Assembly (NCBI GenBank): GCA_034008185.1
Contig: CM067081.1
Span: 82,108,765-82,172,764, forward strand
Direction: 5' to 3'
DNA length: 64,000 nt
DNA from: Gorsachius magnificus
Taxonomy: Eukaryota; Chordata; Aves; Pelecaniformes; Ardeidae
A program made the translations under genes and the position numbers. Under the pieces are notes generated by a model. The model did no database searches and was not told the origin of the DNA. It saw only the letters and a list, made by a program, of their open reading frames with translations. Below, in pieces: positions 1 to 10,580 of this stretch (positions are counted from its first letter, which is position 1; the number at the start of each line of letters is the position of its first letter).

Positions 1-2860
1 CACCTCAATTTAAGGAAGTCCAGCAGACTGTAAGTTAGGACAGCTGTAAGCTAAGATTTGTCATAATGCCAGTATTCTTCATAGCAAATTAAAATCTGGG
101 GTTTCTCCGATCCCTGTTTTAAACAATGACCTAGAATGCTTAGAACTGGAAATGTTCAAGAAGCAATCCTTATATAGCTCCAGATCGTAGAACACAAACT
201 TTTTTAAAAAGAGCTCTTCAGGTATATTTCATGCTGTCAGTTCAGCTAGTAAGATACTGAAACCTTAAGAGTAGAATTGCTCTACTAAAGTCAGCAGGAC
301 TACAGAGAGTTCAGTCACACAGGATTTTATCTTAATCTTTAATGCTGATACTCCGGAACTGCCCACATAACAACTTTCATGGTAGACAAATATGAGCAAT
401 ATAGGCAAATCGTTTATCACCATAGTTAATAATTACTCACTTCTTCCATTCAATAAAGCTGACTTCTTGATCTACAAAACCTCCTGATCACCTCTCAAAA
501 CGAGACCCACTTGCTCCACTGCTTATTCAGGGATCTCTTTCTCAGGAGTCATTTGACCTGTTCCTCATTGATCTTCTCCCCTTCCTTGAAATACTTTTCT
601 TCAAAACCATCTAATCTGGCTGGATGGGCTCTACATTCTCCTTTCCCCATATCCTCCTCTTAGACATCTTGACTCCCTTCGATGTGTCTTCTTCCTTACT
701 TCCTTTACGCCCATGCTAGATCCTAGCAATCTATTAACAAAAAAAGGATTATTACTTTGAAAACACATGCGTTAACCTCTCAACAAATCCCCCTATTACA
801 TTGCTTCCCCTGTCTCTACTCTTCTTACCCAAATAGCATTCATTAGTGGTTGTCTGATTTCTTCCGAGCCTGAGAGACGTGCAGCACTGCCCCTGGCTAC
901 ACTCTGGGCTACGATCACAGCCAAGAAGCCTACGCTCATGCTGCAGCCCTGTCATGAATACGAAATCGGTCACCCTTTCGTGACAAAGAACAAGCCACTC
1001 TGCAGGTATCATAGAGTAAGACCCATTTGTAACAGACAGTATACTCAATAGCCGATAGGCAGCAAACTAACACTTGAGTTTATTTTGTTGTAACTTGCTT
1101 ACATGTCAAAAATGCAAACTCTTCAGGAAAGTGGTTTTAGCTCTTGCTGTCACTTACACCAGGGATCTCCATCGTATACATTTCCTACCCCTGTTAGCTG
1201 CTTTACATAGTCAGAGAAATCTAAAAGGAATGTTATTGCAAATGACGACCAAACCTTTTACATTATATGTAATGGAAAATGCAGCAGAACATGCCCATAT
1301 GATAAAATAATCTTCCATCTGAGACAGAGTCCATGAAACCTCTCAAAAAGCCTTGTTTCCGTTGGGTTTTTTGGTCTTACACAATCTTTCTTACCTGATA
1401 GTATTGGTTTTTTTATGAAGGAGACAAAAAACTAAATCTTTTTATCTCATAAATAATGCAACAGAACTGCATTGTAGCTACTTCAGAGCAACTGAGGCTC
1501 TTTAATCACTTTTCTTCTAGGACTGTCCCTTAAATTGAGTTTTCAAAAGTTATACAGCATGTCAGCAAAAATATTGATCTGATGGAAATATTCTGACAGA
1601 AGCACAGAAATCCACTGCTGCCACCTTCTCAGCCATTGTTTTTTTTAAAAAAACCTACAAGACCTGAAAGAACATTTAACAACAAAACTATCATTTATTT
1701 TAGAGTACATCTTCTCATACGTACTAACTAGCTCCTCTCTCCCTCTGTCAAGGAGCTAATAGACCACTTGGCAACTAGATGTGAATGAAACAATAAAAAG
1801 AGGTCTCCAAATGTTCAACCCTGCAAAGGTCTGAGTATCAGAAAGGCGAGAGGTCCCCTGGGTGCTTAATGTTTGACAAGAACTTTCCATGTCTCACCAG
1901 ACCAAGCCTAAAAGGGTTTTTTATTTCTCGGTGCCAACCCATTTAATGCAATCCTATCTCCTTGATTATGTGTATTCTGGGAAATGAGAGTGGTATCTTG
2001 TCTTGGAATAAATCTTTACCTTTTCAGTCTACACAGTTCTCAGTATCTTTTCATCCGTACACGCCTACAGCTCACTTTGCGTGAATTAATGTGACTTTCC
2101 CATAAAAGCTGGTCTGAACATCATAAATAATTGACAAGCGTTAAATAAACTCCTTGGAAAGCAAAGCTCAGGATGAGATGGAGGCTCCTGCAGCCACCCT
2201 ACCAAGCAGCCAGAAGGCAGAGGCCACCGCAGCCGCTCGTCCCCACCACCCCAAGGATAAGTGAGACATTCCAAGGCAGCGGCTCATGTAAATATTTTGA
2301 ATGTCACATTCACGAGGAATCTGACTGGGCAGCTGGGCGCACCACCGTTATGGAGGTTACTCTGAGAAGATGCAGGTTTTAGCAGAGCCAACGCTTTCTG
2401 CTTCCCTGCTCGTGACAGCCCCGCATAATCAAATTTACACAGGTTTTCTCTCGTTTTTCAAGTTGCAGAGCAACACACATGTAGAACATCCTAAAAATCA
2501 GGCAGAAGACAAACAATTTACAAGCACTTCTGACAGCACTGGCCTAAATAAGCTTGTGGTCACCCCTCAGCTTTCCTCAAACTGTACCAAAGGAGGTTGC
2601 CCGTGCTTCTCTTGAACAAGTGGAGCATCTTCAGACAGACCGCATCCTTCTGCTCCTTCTCTCTCCTCTCAGGTCTTGCTTCGCATTTCCCCTTAGATAC
2701 TGCAGTCTGCCATTTTCTCTGCCTGCTAGCTCTCCTTTTCCCTTTAAATCCCACTCACACGTAAATCAGCCCTCTCACCTCCCGCCTGTGCGCGGTGCCA
2801 TCCCATTGTACCTATTTGGAAATCTACACACCCCTCCCCTCATCCCTCGCCAACCGCAGC
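1..2860. other. AT-rich sequence, no supported gene
   Basis: Mostly AT-rich sequence with short scattered open frames and no recognisable repeat. It lies downstream of the putative minus-strand gene's last exons. One minus-strand segment (829-999) has splice-like ends and is discussed as a finding, but it is too weak to annotate as an exon. Confidence 0.5.
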
Positions 2861-3530
2861 AGCCTCCATGCGTCCTGGCACCCCCAACCCTGGCACGTAC
2901 GCAACCCTGGCTAGGACGGGAAGAGATCGGGGGTTTGAAGGGAACCAGGTCACCGAGAACTGCTTTAGAAGACAATTAAGCAACACATATTTCCAGCATC
3001 GCTTCCCTTGTGCGTGCATTCACCAGGTCCAAGGAGATAATAAGGCTGGGAGAGACGGAGTCTCTTCTGGCCAGGGAGGCTGTCTGGAGGAGGAATTACA
3101 GAGCGAGGACAGGACTCACCCTCGGCACTGGGCCTCTGCCAAGACGAGGCAGCGGGATGAAAGGACCTGACCTCTGAAACTTGCCTGAGGATTAAATGAG
3201 CTTCTTCACATTGTGTACGAATGTAACTGTTTTGATTGTGGTTTGCCATCCTCCTAGACTGTAACAGAAGTTTTTCTCTCAGCATAAACCAATTACATCA
3301 ACAGCCCAACGTGCCGTGGGACTGCATGCACACTTCTTCCATGAGTGTCTCCTCGGTGTGACGCACAGCCATCACGCCGAGCCCTCTTCTCACCAAGGAG
3401 GAACAACCCTCCTGGCCCACAGGCAGGTCAGGCACGGGCAGGCCACCATGGGCAGACTCTTGCTGGACACCGTCATGGGGCTCAGCCAGGTCAATATGAA
3501 GAGAGACATTCTTATTACACATAAAAATTT
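2860..3530 (-). other. GC-richer patch with open minus-strand frames
   Basis: This stretch is clearly richer in G+C than its neighbours. It holds two minus-strand open stretches. At 2,965-3,285 a splice-acceptor-like CCTCCTCCAG is followed by open sequence in two frames. At 3,298-3,522 there are 74 codons with G/C-rich third positions. Neither matches a family I know. They could be 3' exons of the minus-strand gene, non-coding RNA exons, or chance. Confidence 0.25.
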
Positions 3531-3697
3531 AGTATGACAGGGATCCTACATATAAATTTTTTTTTTTAAAATAATCAAAATCTCTTCCAGTTCTTCCCTA
3601 GCATGACTGTCTCCGGTGATGTCTTCTCAAAATTGAATGTGAAGAGGACAAAGAGCTGGGCTCCAACAGCATTACCAAAGAAAACGCGGGTGCATGA

Positions 3698-4540
3698 GAA
3701 TCATAGAATCATAGAATGTTTTAGGTTGGAAGGGACCCCTAGAGGTCATCTAGTCCAACCCCCCTGCAGTGAGCAGGGACACCACTAACTAGATCAGGTT
3801 GCTCAGAGCCCCATCCAACCTGACCTTGAATGTTTCCCAGGGATGGGGCCTCCACTACCTCTCTGGGCAACCCGTTCCAGTGTTTCACCACCCTTGTTGT
3901 AAAGAATTTCCTCCTTATATCCAGTCTAAACCTACCCTGCTTCAGTTTAAAACCATTACCCCTTGTCCTGTCACAGCTGGCCCTACTAAAAAGATTATCC
4001 CCATCTTTCCTATAGGCCCCCTTTAGATACTGAAAGGCCGTAATCAGGTCTCCCCGCAGCCTTCTCTTCTCCAGGCTGAACAAGCCCAACTCCCTCAGCC
4101 TGTCCTCATAGGAGAGGTGCTCCAGCCCTCGGATCATTTTTGTGGCCCTCCTCTGGACCCACTCCAACAGTTCCATGTCCTTCTTGTGCTGAGGGCTCCA
4201 GAGCTGGACGCAGTACTCTAGGTGAGGTCTCACCAGAGCAGAGTAGAGGGGCACAATCACCTCCCTCGACCTGCTGGCCACGCTTCTCCTGATGCAGCCC
4301 AGGGTACGGTTGGCCTTCTGGGCCGCCAGCGCACATTGCTGGCTCATGTCCAGCTTTTCATCCACCAGCACACCCAAGTCCCTCTCGGCAGGGCTGCTCT
4401 CGATCCTTTCTTCCCCCAGCCTGTACTGATACCGGGGGTTACCCCGACCCAGGTGCAGGACCTTGCACTTGGCCTTGTTGAACCTCATGAGGTTCACACA
4501 GGCCCACCTCTCCAGCCTGTCCAGGTCTCTCTGGATGAAG
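3698..4540 (-). mobile_element. CR1 LINE, 5'-truncated, subfamily A
   Basis: A CR1 non-LTR retrotransposon fragment lies on the minus strand. Read in its own sense it ends in repeated ATTCTATG units at about 3,698-3,716. The tail has the GGGACCCCTAGAGGTC form that I call subfamily A. Upstream is the C-terminal part of ORF2 (the region after the reverse-transcriptase core), open for about 230 residues. It shows the thumb-region motif [15 protein letters not shown] and the block [16 protein letters not shown]. One extra base in the CCC at about 3,836-3,838 shifts the frame near the ORF2 end, so the natural stop is lost. The endonuclease and catalytic RT core are missing. The copy is close to its neighbour at 7,182-7,628 (about 96% by eye), so it is fairly young. 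It cannot move by itself. Confidence 0.95.
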
Positions 4541-5116
4541 AGTTGTTTTGTCGCTTCTATGAATATTTTAAGTAATGGAGAGTCAAAAGCAGACATGATA
4601 ATACTACTTGACAGAAAACACCACACTGCCTGAAGAAAAAATAACGATCAACTTAAGTGACAACAGACAGAGCCAACCCCTTTACCCAAGGCGACAAGCC
4701 ACACGCAGAACGCATTCGGCCTTTTCAGCACCCCACCTCAAACCCTCCCGTTAGTTATACTAACAAAAGTTTATATTGCCATAGTACTTGCACTCTCACA
4801 AGGGGCTCGTACTGTGCTAGGTTCCCACCTCAAAAATCTCGCATTGAGAACTTAGTCCTCCCACTCTTGGCGGGGCAGGTAATGTGCAAGTTCAGAGGCA
4901 CACACTGGGCCATTCACCACACATAAAGCACATGCCGACCACTACCCCTCAAACGGCCCCATGTCCATCTTCCCAGTCCTACCAATGTAGAAGTTGTTTC
5001 TAAAGCAGAATCTAAAAAAAAAAAAAAAAAAAAACCAAAACCAAACAAACCTCAAAACACAAATCCAAAACAAAAACAAAAAATCCAAAAGTCGTAGCTT
5101 CTACAATCTGGATGAT
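4541..5116. other. No gene; long A-rich tract at 5,014-5,090
   Basis: There is no supported coding sequence. Positions 5,014-5,034 are a 21-base A run, followed by A-rich, C-interrupted sequence to about 5,090 that looks like a decayed poly(A)/CAAAA repeat. The stretch at 4,740-4,920 vaguely resembles old interspersed-repeat sequence, but I cannot name it. Confidence 0.5.
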
Positions 5117-5291
5117 TTAACTGCTGTATGCCAGAATAGCCTTTCTTCCATGTAATGATACATTGAGCCTGGTTCTGTTAGTTATAAATACATCCGACGT
5201 AAGAATAATCACATACACTGCCACAGTAAAGAGGATTTGGTATACACGGCAATCAGCCTTGGTCACCTTGACTGAGATGCTGAGGGAACAG
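5117..5291 (-). CDS. Candidate terminal exon of the minus-strand membrane-protein gene
   Basis: On the minus strand a strong polypyrimidine tract and acceptor (CCTTTTTTTTCCCCAG) end at 5,292, so the exon would start at 5,291. Two frames are usable. In phase 0, the phase left by the candidate exon at 5,869-5,930, it reads 12 codons (LFPQHLSQGDQG) to a TGA at 5,253-5,255. In phase 2 it stays open for about 57 codons to a TAA at 5,117. That frame includes a hydrophobic run (YQILFTVAVYVIILTSDVFI) that could be a membrane helix, but no upstream candidate supplies the needed phase. I infer a 3' terminal exon; its frame is unresolved. It is bracketed by oppositely oriented CR1 copies. Confidence 0.3.
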
Positions 5292-5868
5292 CTGGGGAAA
5301 AAAAAGGAGAGGTACAAAGTCTTTTGTAAAGATAGAGTGGTTAGAATTAGCAGGGGATGTTTAATACTAATTTCATTCTACTGATGAAGAGATTCTCTGA
5401 TGGACTCAGGAACACAGCCACAGACTCCAGGGTGCAGTCCCAGAAGGGACAGACCAGGGAGCCCTCTCATTTTAAATTCCAAGAGAACAGCGGTACTGCA
5501 ACAAATCAGCCCCTGTGAGCTTCCAAATATCCAGTGGGATATGTGTGTTTGGCAATACAACAAAACATGAATGCCCACCAAACATTAACAATGTGACATT
5601 GCTAGCTACCAACAGTCAAACAGAAACTCATTCTTTCCCAGCTGGAAAGAGTATCATTAAGTCCTAGCTCCTAAGAATTAAAGGGTAATTCAGGTTAACA
5701 TGTAGAGAGGACCACACATGCAGACTTCTCCGTCTCATGAGCAGAAGACGACTTCCTGAAAGACTTTCTGCAGGTTCAGTGAACACTAAGTAACAGAAGC
5801 AAGCTTAAGTGAATACTTAAGCTACTGAGGCCACTGCATCAGTTCCAAAGAACATCTCTGTACTCTAC
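5292..5868. other. Putative intron, nothing recognised
   Basis: Sequence between the two candidate 3' exons. I see no repeat or coding signal. A read-through of the candidate exon above it reaches a TGA at 5,839-5,841. Confidence 0.4.
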
Positions 5869-5930
5869 CAAGGCCTCCTGCACGCAGCCAGAGTTGTAAT
5901 GAGCTCCAGCAGAGCTGAGGTGCCAGAGGA
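5869..5930 (-). CDS. Candidate internal exon, phase 1 to 0
   Basis: The minus strand shows a very good acceptor (pyrimidine-rich CTCTCTGCTTCTCTTTTGCAG form) ending at 5,931, 62 bases of open sequence, and a TTG|GTAGAG donor. In phase 1, exactly the phase left by the exon at 9,844-10,047, it encodes LWHLSSAGAHYNSGCVQEAL and ends in phase 0. With the preceding exon's NILWGVLITI it would complete a hydrophobic helix. If the donor is not used, the frame continues only nine codons (VEYRDVLWN) to a TGA at 5,839-5,841, so this could itself be the last coding exon. The other phases are also open for most of its short length. The call therefore rests on splice-site quality and phase agreement, not on homology. 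Confidence 0.4.
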
Positions 5931-5931
5931 C

Positions 5932-7181
5932 TGCAAAAGAGAAGCAGAGAGTGATGTATCCATGGGTGTAATATTTTCACAGTAAGAAGACATTTGAAGC
6001 CTGCTTATCAGAAGCAACTGTCCTTCACACATGGGACAGCAATAGTAAAAGCCTTTCACTGGGAGCAGGAACCTTTAAAGTGAACGGGAGTGAAACTCTC
6101 CTCCTCCAACATATATATATAGGCTTCAGGCACAGGTACTTAGCTCAGTCCAGTTCTTGTAGATTCCTCTCTGGAGTATAGAAAAGTTCTAGCAGTTCAG
6201 TCCAACAATTTTGTGAACATTGCAGAAGATTAATACTGCCCAGCGTAAGTAGAAACAGCCATTGCTAGAAAAAGAGTCCCCTAAATCATTAATCATTTCT
6301 ACATCGGCATATATAGCCCTGGCACATTCCTTGTTCTTGCACACCTCTGAGACCTCTGAGAGCGTACATTCACAGCCCGGAACAGGGCTATGAAGGGATG
6401 ACAAAGCACCTCATCCTATAAAACAGAAATATTTGGCTAACTGACTGATCCTAAGGAGCATCTGAGATGAGAGAAAAGGTTCTCTCCCCTTTCAGCTGAA
6501 GAGGTCGGCACTCTGCTCCTTCCTCCCCCTTTCCTTTCATTGCGTGGAGGTGGCTGGTCCATCTAGTTTCACCTCAGCTACTTCAAGACTTCAGAACTGG
6601 TTCATTCTCTTGCAACAGCCGTGCTCTTCTTCTTGACAGGTAGGCATGGGTCATGACAACAGTCTGTGGTTAGAAGACACAAACAGTCTTCCATGGGATC
6701 TTACTACCAGTTACGTACTTTTTAACTCTCATTTTCAAGTCCATCTGCTTTTTGGACTGAACTGTTATTTTCCAGAAGTTACTGAAAATTTATAATTGTT
6801 AATGTATAGACTCAGGTATTTCTCTTTTCTATTCCTTATCTAGTTGCTACCATGTAAGACTTCCCGTTGATAAACAGCTAAAGGTAAGTTTAATGCTTCA
6901 TTATTCTGGTGAAGATTTGGAGCAAAACAAGTAACTACTTTGGAGTTTTCATCTACCTAACTCAGGACAATGTGCATTTTTCAGGACTACAACACCACTA
7001 TGAGCCTAAAAGTGACTAAACCTTTTAAATGCTGTACATCTGAGATAAACATAGCTGCTGGCAGCAAATCAGGGGAAGAAAAAGTTTTACACAGGACTTT
7101 CATACACATTTAATTACTTTGGTTCCAAATACAGTGGTAATATTAGCTGTTTTCATCACTGATACAAGATTATTATTGAGG
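5932..7181. other. Putative intron, nothing recognised
   Basis: AT-rich sequence with a short TA run near 6,108-6,120. A minus-strand acceptor-like CTCTTTTTCTAG lies near 6,270 and is followed by an open stretch, but there is no convincing donor. I see no repeat. Confidence 0.45.
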
Positions 7182-7628
7182 GCTACAAAAATGATCCGAG
7201 GGCTGGAGCACCTCTCCTATGAGGACAGGCTGAGGGAGTTGGGTTTGTTCAGCCTGGAGAAGAGAAGGCTGCAGGGAGACCTGATTGCGGCCTTTCAGTA
7301 TCTAAAGGGGGCCTATAGGAAAGATGGGGATAATCTTTTTAGTAGGGCCAGCTGTGACAGGACAAGGGGCAATGGTTTTAAACTAAACCAGGGTAGGTTT
7401 AGACTGGATATAAGGAGGAAATTCTTTACAACGAGGGTGGTGAAACACTGGAACGGGTTGCCCAGAGAGGTGGTGGAGGCCCCATCCCTGGAAACATTCA
7501 AGGCCAGGTTGGATGGGGCTCTGAGCAACCTGATCTAGTTAGCGGTGTTCCTGCCCACTGCAGGGGGGTTGGACTAGGTGACCTCTAGGGGTCCCTTCCA
7601 ACCCAAAACATTCTATGATTCTATGATT
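7182..7628 (+). mobile_element. CR1 LINE 3' end, 5'-truncated, subfamily A
   Basis: A plus-strand CR1 fragment carries the last ~119 codons of ORF2 (from [11 protein letters not shown] through [19 protein letters not shown]), with no frameshift, down to the expected stop at 7,536-7,538. A short 3' UTR ends in two ATTCTATG-type units at about 7,612-7,628. An A-rich stretch follows directly (7,638-7,675). The 5' truncation is typical of incomplete reverse transcription. The copy is the inverted partner of the CR1 at 3,698-4,540, and the two could pair in a transcript that covers both. Confidence 0.95.
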
Positions 7629-7637
7629 ATGCAATTT

Positions 7638-7675
7638 AAAAAAAAAAAAATTAAAAATGAAAAAAAAAATTAAAT
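7638..7675. repeat. A-rich low-complexity tract
   Basis: A 13-base A run (7,638-7,650) is followed by ATTAAAAATG and a further A run. It abuts the 3' end of the CR1 copy. CR1 does not normally end in poly(A), so this is probably flanking DNA. Confidence 0.8.
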
Positions 7676-8754
7676 TGGGTTTTTGACATCCTACTTTCAC
7701 TTCAAGGCTGGGTTTTACAGCTTCAGTACATTTGAATGTCCACCTATTAAAGCGATTCTTTCACGTACTGGCATTATATAGATAATAAAAGTTTTCTTTA
7801 CTTAGAGGAAGGAAAGCTTTGATTGGAAAACCAGGCTCATCATTTTGACAGTTTTCTGCATTTAGAAAGGTAGAATTGCATCTTTGCATCTGGCAGAAAG
7901 AAATATTTAATGCTTTTTTAAAAGCATTGTGGTGTAAAGTTGCAAAGAAAACATTACAGATCATCTTTGATTTCCTTGCTTTTGTTTCAGAACACTATTC
8001 CCATTTGATTTCACAAGATGCCTTTTTATGTCCGCATGCAGGATTTCTTGGCCCCGAAACATGCGTAAAGCTTTCCAGCTTCCTTTATTTCATAAACACG
8101 AAAACACAAAGCGTGTTGAGCTGCAATCCAGCACAACTTAAAGAGGAAGCTAGGAGCAGTTACAGGTACCACGTTTGCTCCTGAATCTTACCAGTCTTCG
8201 TTGGTTTACGAGCAAGTTTGTGGTTTTTTTTTTCCTTAATATGAGTGAAAAATCCACACTTTAAATGAGAGAACACGTGCATCTATAAACCACTCAGGGG
8301 AAGGGGTTATACAATATTCACAGGTCGACACTGGATTTTGAGACCAAGATTCTTCTTGTGTCAAAACCTTTGGGATATTAGCTCACCTTTTGGTGTAAGG
8401 GAAGGCACTATGGTACCCAGGATAGAGAAAGCTTCGTGCAGAACCAAGCTTATGCATTCTTACCTACACCGTGTGCACAAACCGAGCACACACTATTGAT
8501 TTCAACCCTAGGACCACACTTCCTACCAGATCACTGCAGTTACATCAGGTGTCCATCACAAGGCCCACACGCCAGCTACAGATGTCAAATGCTGCACAAG
8601 TTAACGGGTATGCAGGCTGCCTACGCTGCACACAAGTACACAAACTTAATGACAGGGTTGCCTGCCAGGCCCACATCATGGCAGACCCGCCAGCCCTCTT
8701 GGGACACTTGGGCATAATGCAAGAACTGACCAGCATACAAGTCAAATATAGCAG
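7676..8754. other. Putative intron, nothing recognised
   Basis: No repeat or exon signal that I can support. The plus-strand open frames between 8,436 and 9,007 run partly into the old CR1 remnant and look accidental. Confidence 0.45.
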
Positions 8755-9415
8755 GGCCACCGGGCTAGAAAACAACTTTGCAGAGAAGGTCCTGGTTCTG
8801 GTGGACAGCAAGCTGAACGTGAGCCAGCAACGCACCCTCACAGCAAAGGCAGCCAACAGATTCCTAAACTGCATAAGCTGCATTAAGCAAAGTGTCACCA
8901 GCAGGTCAAGGGAGAGGACCCTTCCCCTCTGCTCAGACTGGGTGAGACACACCCAGAACGTGGGGTCCAGTTCTGGACTCCCCAGTACAAAAGAGACAGG
9001 GACTTAGTGGAGCAAGTCCTCCAGCAAAGGGCCACAAAGGTGACTAAGGGATGGAAGCATTGCTCATACAAGGGGAGGCTGAGAGAGCTGGAGATGAGAA
9101 GCCTTGGCTGGAGATGGGGGGGCTCATCAATGTGTAGAAATACCTGATGGGGGGAGGAAGTAGATACACTTCTCTGTGGTGCCCAGCGACTGGACAAGAA
9201 ACAGTGGGCACAGACTGAAATCCCACTCAAACATATGAAAAAATTTTTTACTGTGAGGGTGGTCAAACCAAACAGGTTGTGTAGTCTCCAGCTTTGGACA
9301 TACCCAAAACATGACTGGACACAGGCCTGAGCAACCTGCTGTAGCTGACGCTCCTCTGACCAGGAGGTTGGACTAGGTGATCTCCAGAGGTACCCTTCCA
9401 ATCTTAACTATTCTT
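8755..9415 (+). mobile_element. Old, strongly diverged CR1 LINE remnant
   Basis: A degenerate plus-strand CR1 copy. ORF2 landmarks survive but are eroded: a LVDSKLNVSQQ block, a SVTSRSRERTLPLCSDWVRHTQN stretch equivalent to [24 protein letters not shown], and the nucleotide tail GGTTGGACTAGGTGATCTCC. The frame is broken by several stops and indels. The terminal ATTCTATG repeat has decayed to TTCTTTAATTC. Divergence from the other copies is much larger, so this is an older insertion from a different subfamily. The 5' limit is approximate. Confidence 0.85.
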
Positions 9416-9425
9416 TAATTCAGTT

Positions 9426-9453
9426 GGGGGGGGGGGGCGGGGAGAGAGAGAGA
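9426..9453. repeat. G-run followed by GA repeat
   Basis: Twelve G, one C, four G, then a short (AG)n run. This homopurine tract lies just after the old CR1 copy and could form a G-quadruplex-like structure on the plus strand. Confidence 0.85.
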
Positions 9454-9843
9454 AGATAACTAGATAACTTCTAATCTTTCCCTGGTACAATTCATATTAG
9501 TACTTGTAAAACTGGCAGGAATGCATACAGAGAAATATGGGTTTTAAGCTGACAGCAACATTCATTGAAGTTTATCAGTAGACTTGAGCAAGCTGTTACT
9601 TTCATTCTCCACCCTTCCTAGAGGAAAGAAAAACTATTTTAAACCCACAAAACTTCTTCTGTCAGATAAAAGTTTCTGTTTATCTACAGTAGTTTACTGA
9701 CCAGCTGAGAAAATAAGTAGCAAAATATCACTTAGAAAAACAAAATAGTACATTGTGCTATTTTCCCCAAGCCTTCACTGTCAGTCTTGGATTTTTAAAG
9801 AGTATTAATATGCTAATTAGTACACTGTTGAAATAAAAATTAC

Positions 9844-10047
9844 CTATTGTGATAAGCACACCCCACAGAATATTCAAAGTTTTATGAAAACAAATTTCTT
9901 CATAATTCAAAATGATAGCACATACTTCTTCATTATGCAGCAGAAGAAAGCGTTCTGGCTGCACACTTATACTCCATCTAAACGTGGCCAATAAAAAAAA
10001 AATTGCTGCCAAAAGCAAAAGCTCTCCTTTAGGGGACAAACAAAAAA
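9844..10047 (-). CDS. Candidate internal exon encoding membrane segment(s), phase 1 to 1
   Basis: A 204-base minus-strand segment lies between an acceptor (ATTCTTTTTATTTCAG ending at 10,048) and a donor (ATAG|GTAATT at 9,844/9,843). It begins after the first base of a codon and ends with one base, so it is a phase 1-1 exon that keeps the frame. It encodes about 67 residues: FCLSPKGE, a strongly hydrophobic run (LLLLAAIFFLLATF), a basic/polar stretch (RWSISVQPERFLLLHNEEV), and near the end NILWGVLITI, which may start another helix. The pattern suggests part of a multi-pass membrane protein. I do not recognise the family. Its phase matches both the exon candidate at 23,037-23,106 and the one at 5,869-5,930. 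The flanking intronic codons happen to be open too, so length alone is not strong evidence. Confidence 0.5.
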
Positions 10048-10050
10048 CTG

Positions 10051-10580
10051 AAATAAAAAGAATGTAATAAAAACATTTGCCTGAATACTCATTAGAAACT
10101 ACCCGAGAAATTAATAAGCTAACAAACCTTTCCATTTCAAAGAAATCCATCACGCTTAGATTTTATTTTACTATTTCATGCCAATGATGAGGCTGACTCA
10201 AAGAATTTATATTCAAATCTGCATGTGAAGTTGCCCAAAACTGTGTGGCTAAGGAAGAAATCCAAGGAAACAGTCTGGTCTTTTACTGCAAATCAAAGAA
10301 AGCAATTCTCAGAATAAAAACTGACATTTTCTAAAGTCACAAAACAATAAAGGTAAGCCAAACCAGTTCTTCCTTTGAGGAGCCTTCATTCTTCCCACTG
10401 CCTTGAAACTCCTCCAGAGCAGAGTAGTATCTTCCCTTTGGACTCCAGGTTATTGATGGGCAGCTCCATTCAAAACCCACAAATATTGGTATCTATCTAA
10501 TCCTGAGGCTCAGCCAGAAACAGCACTGCCCTAATCAAATGGCTTGCCGTGCCCTCTTGCCAGGATGCTTTTCTACAAAA
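10051..10580. other. Putative intron, nothing recognised
   Basis: AT-rich sequence directly upstream (in minus-strand sense) of the exon candidate. No repeat or coding signal seen. Confidence 0.5.

Noticed and set aside
4222..4575. 117-codon plus-strand open frame
   Set aside because: Antisense shadow of the CR1 ORF2 at 3,698-4,540. The same applies to 54,990-55,469, 58,161-58,505 and 10,632-10,961.
6189..6404. Minus-strand segment after CTCTTTTTCTAG as an exon
   Set aside because: The phase needed from exon 9,844-10,047 closes after about ten codons; other phases need an unseen exon.
9758..10153. Treating the whole 131-codon minus-strand open frame as an intronless gene
   Set aside because: Both ends extend past good splice sites into low-complexity translation. 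The 204-base exon interpretation fits better.
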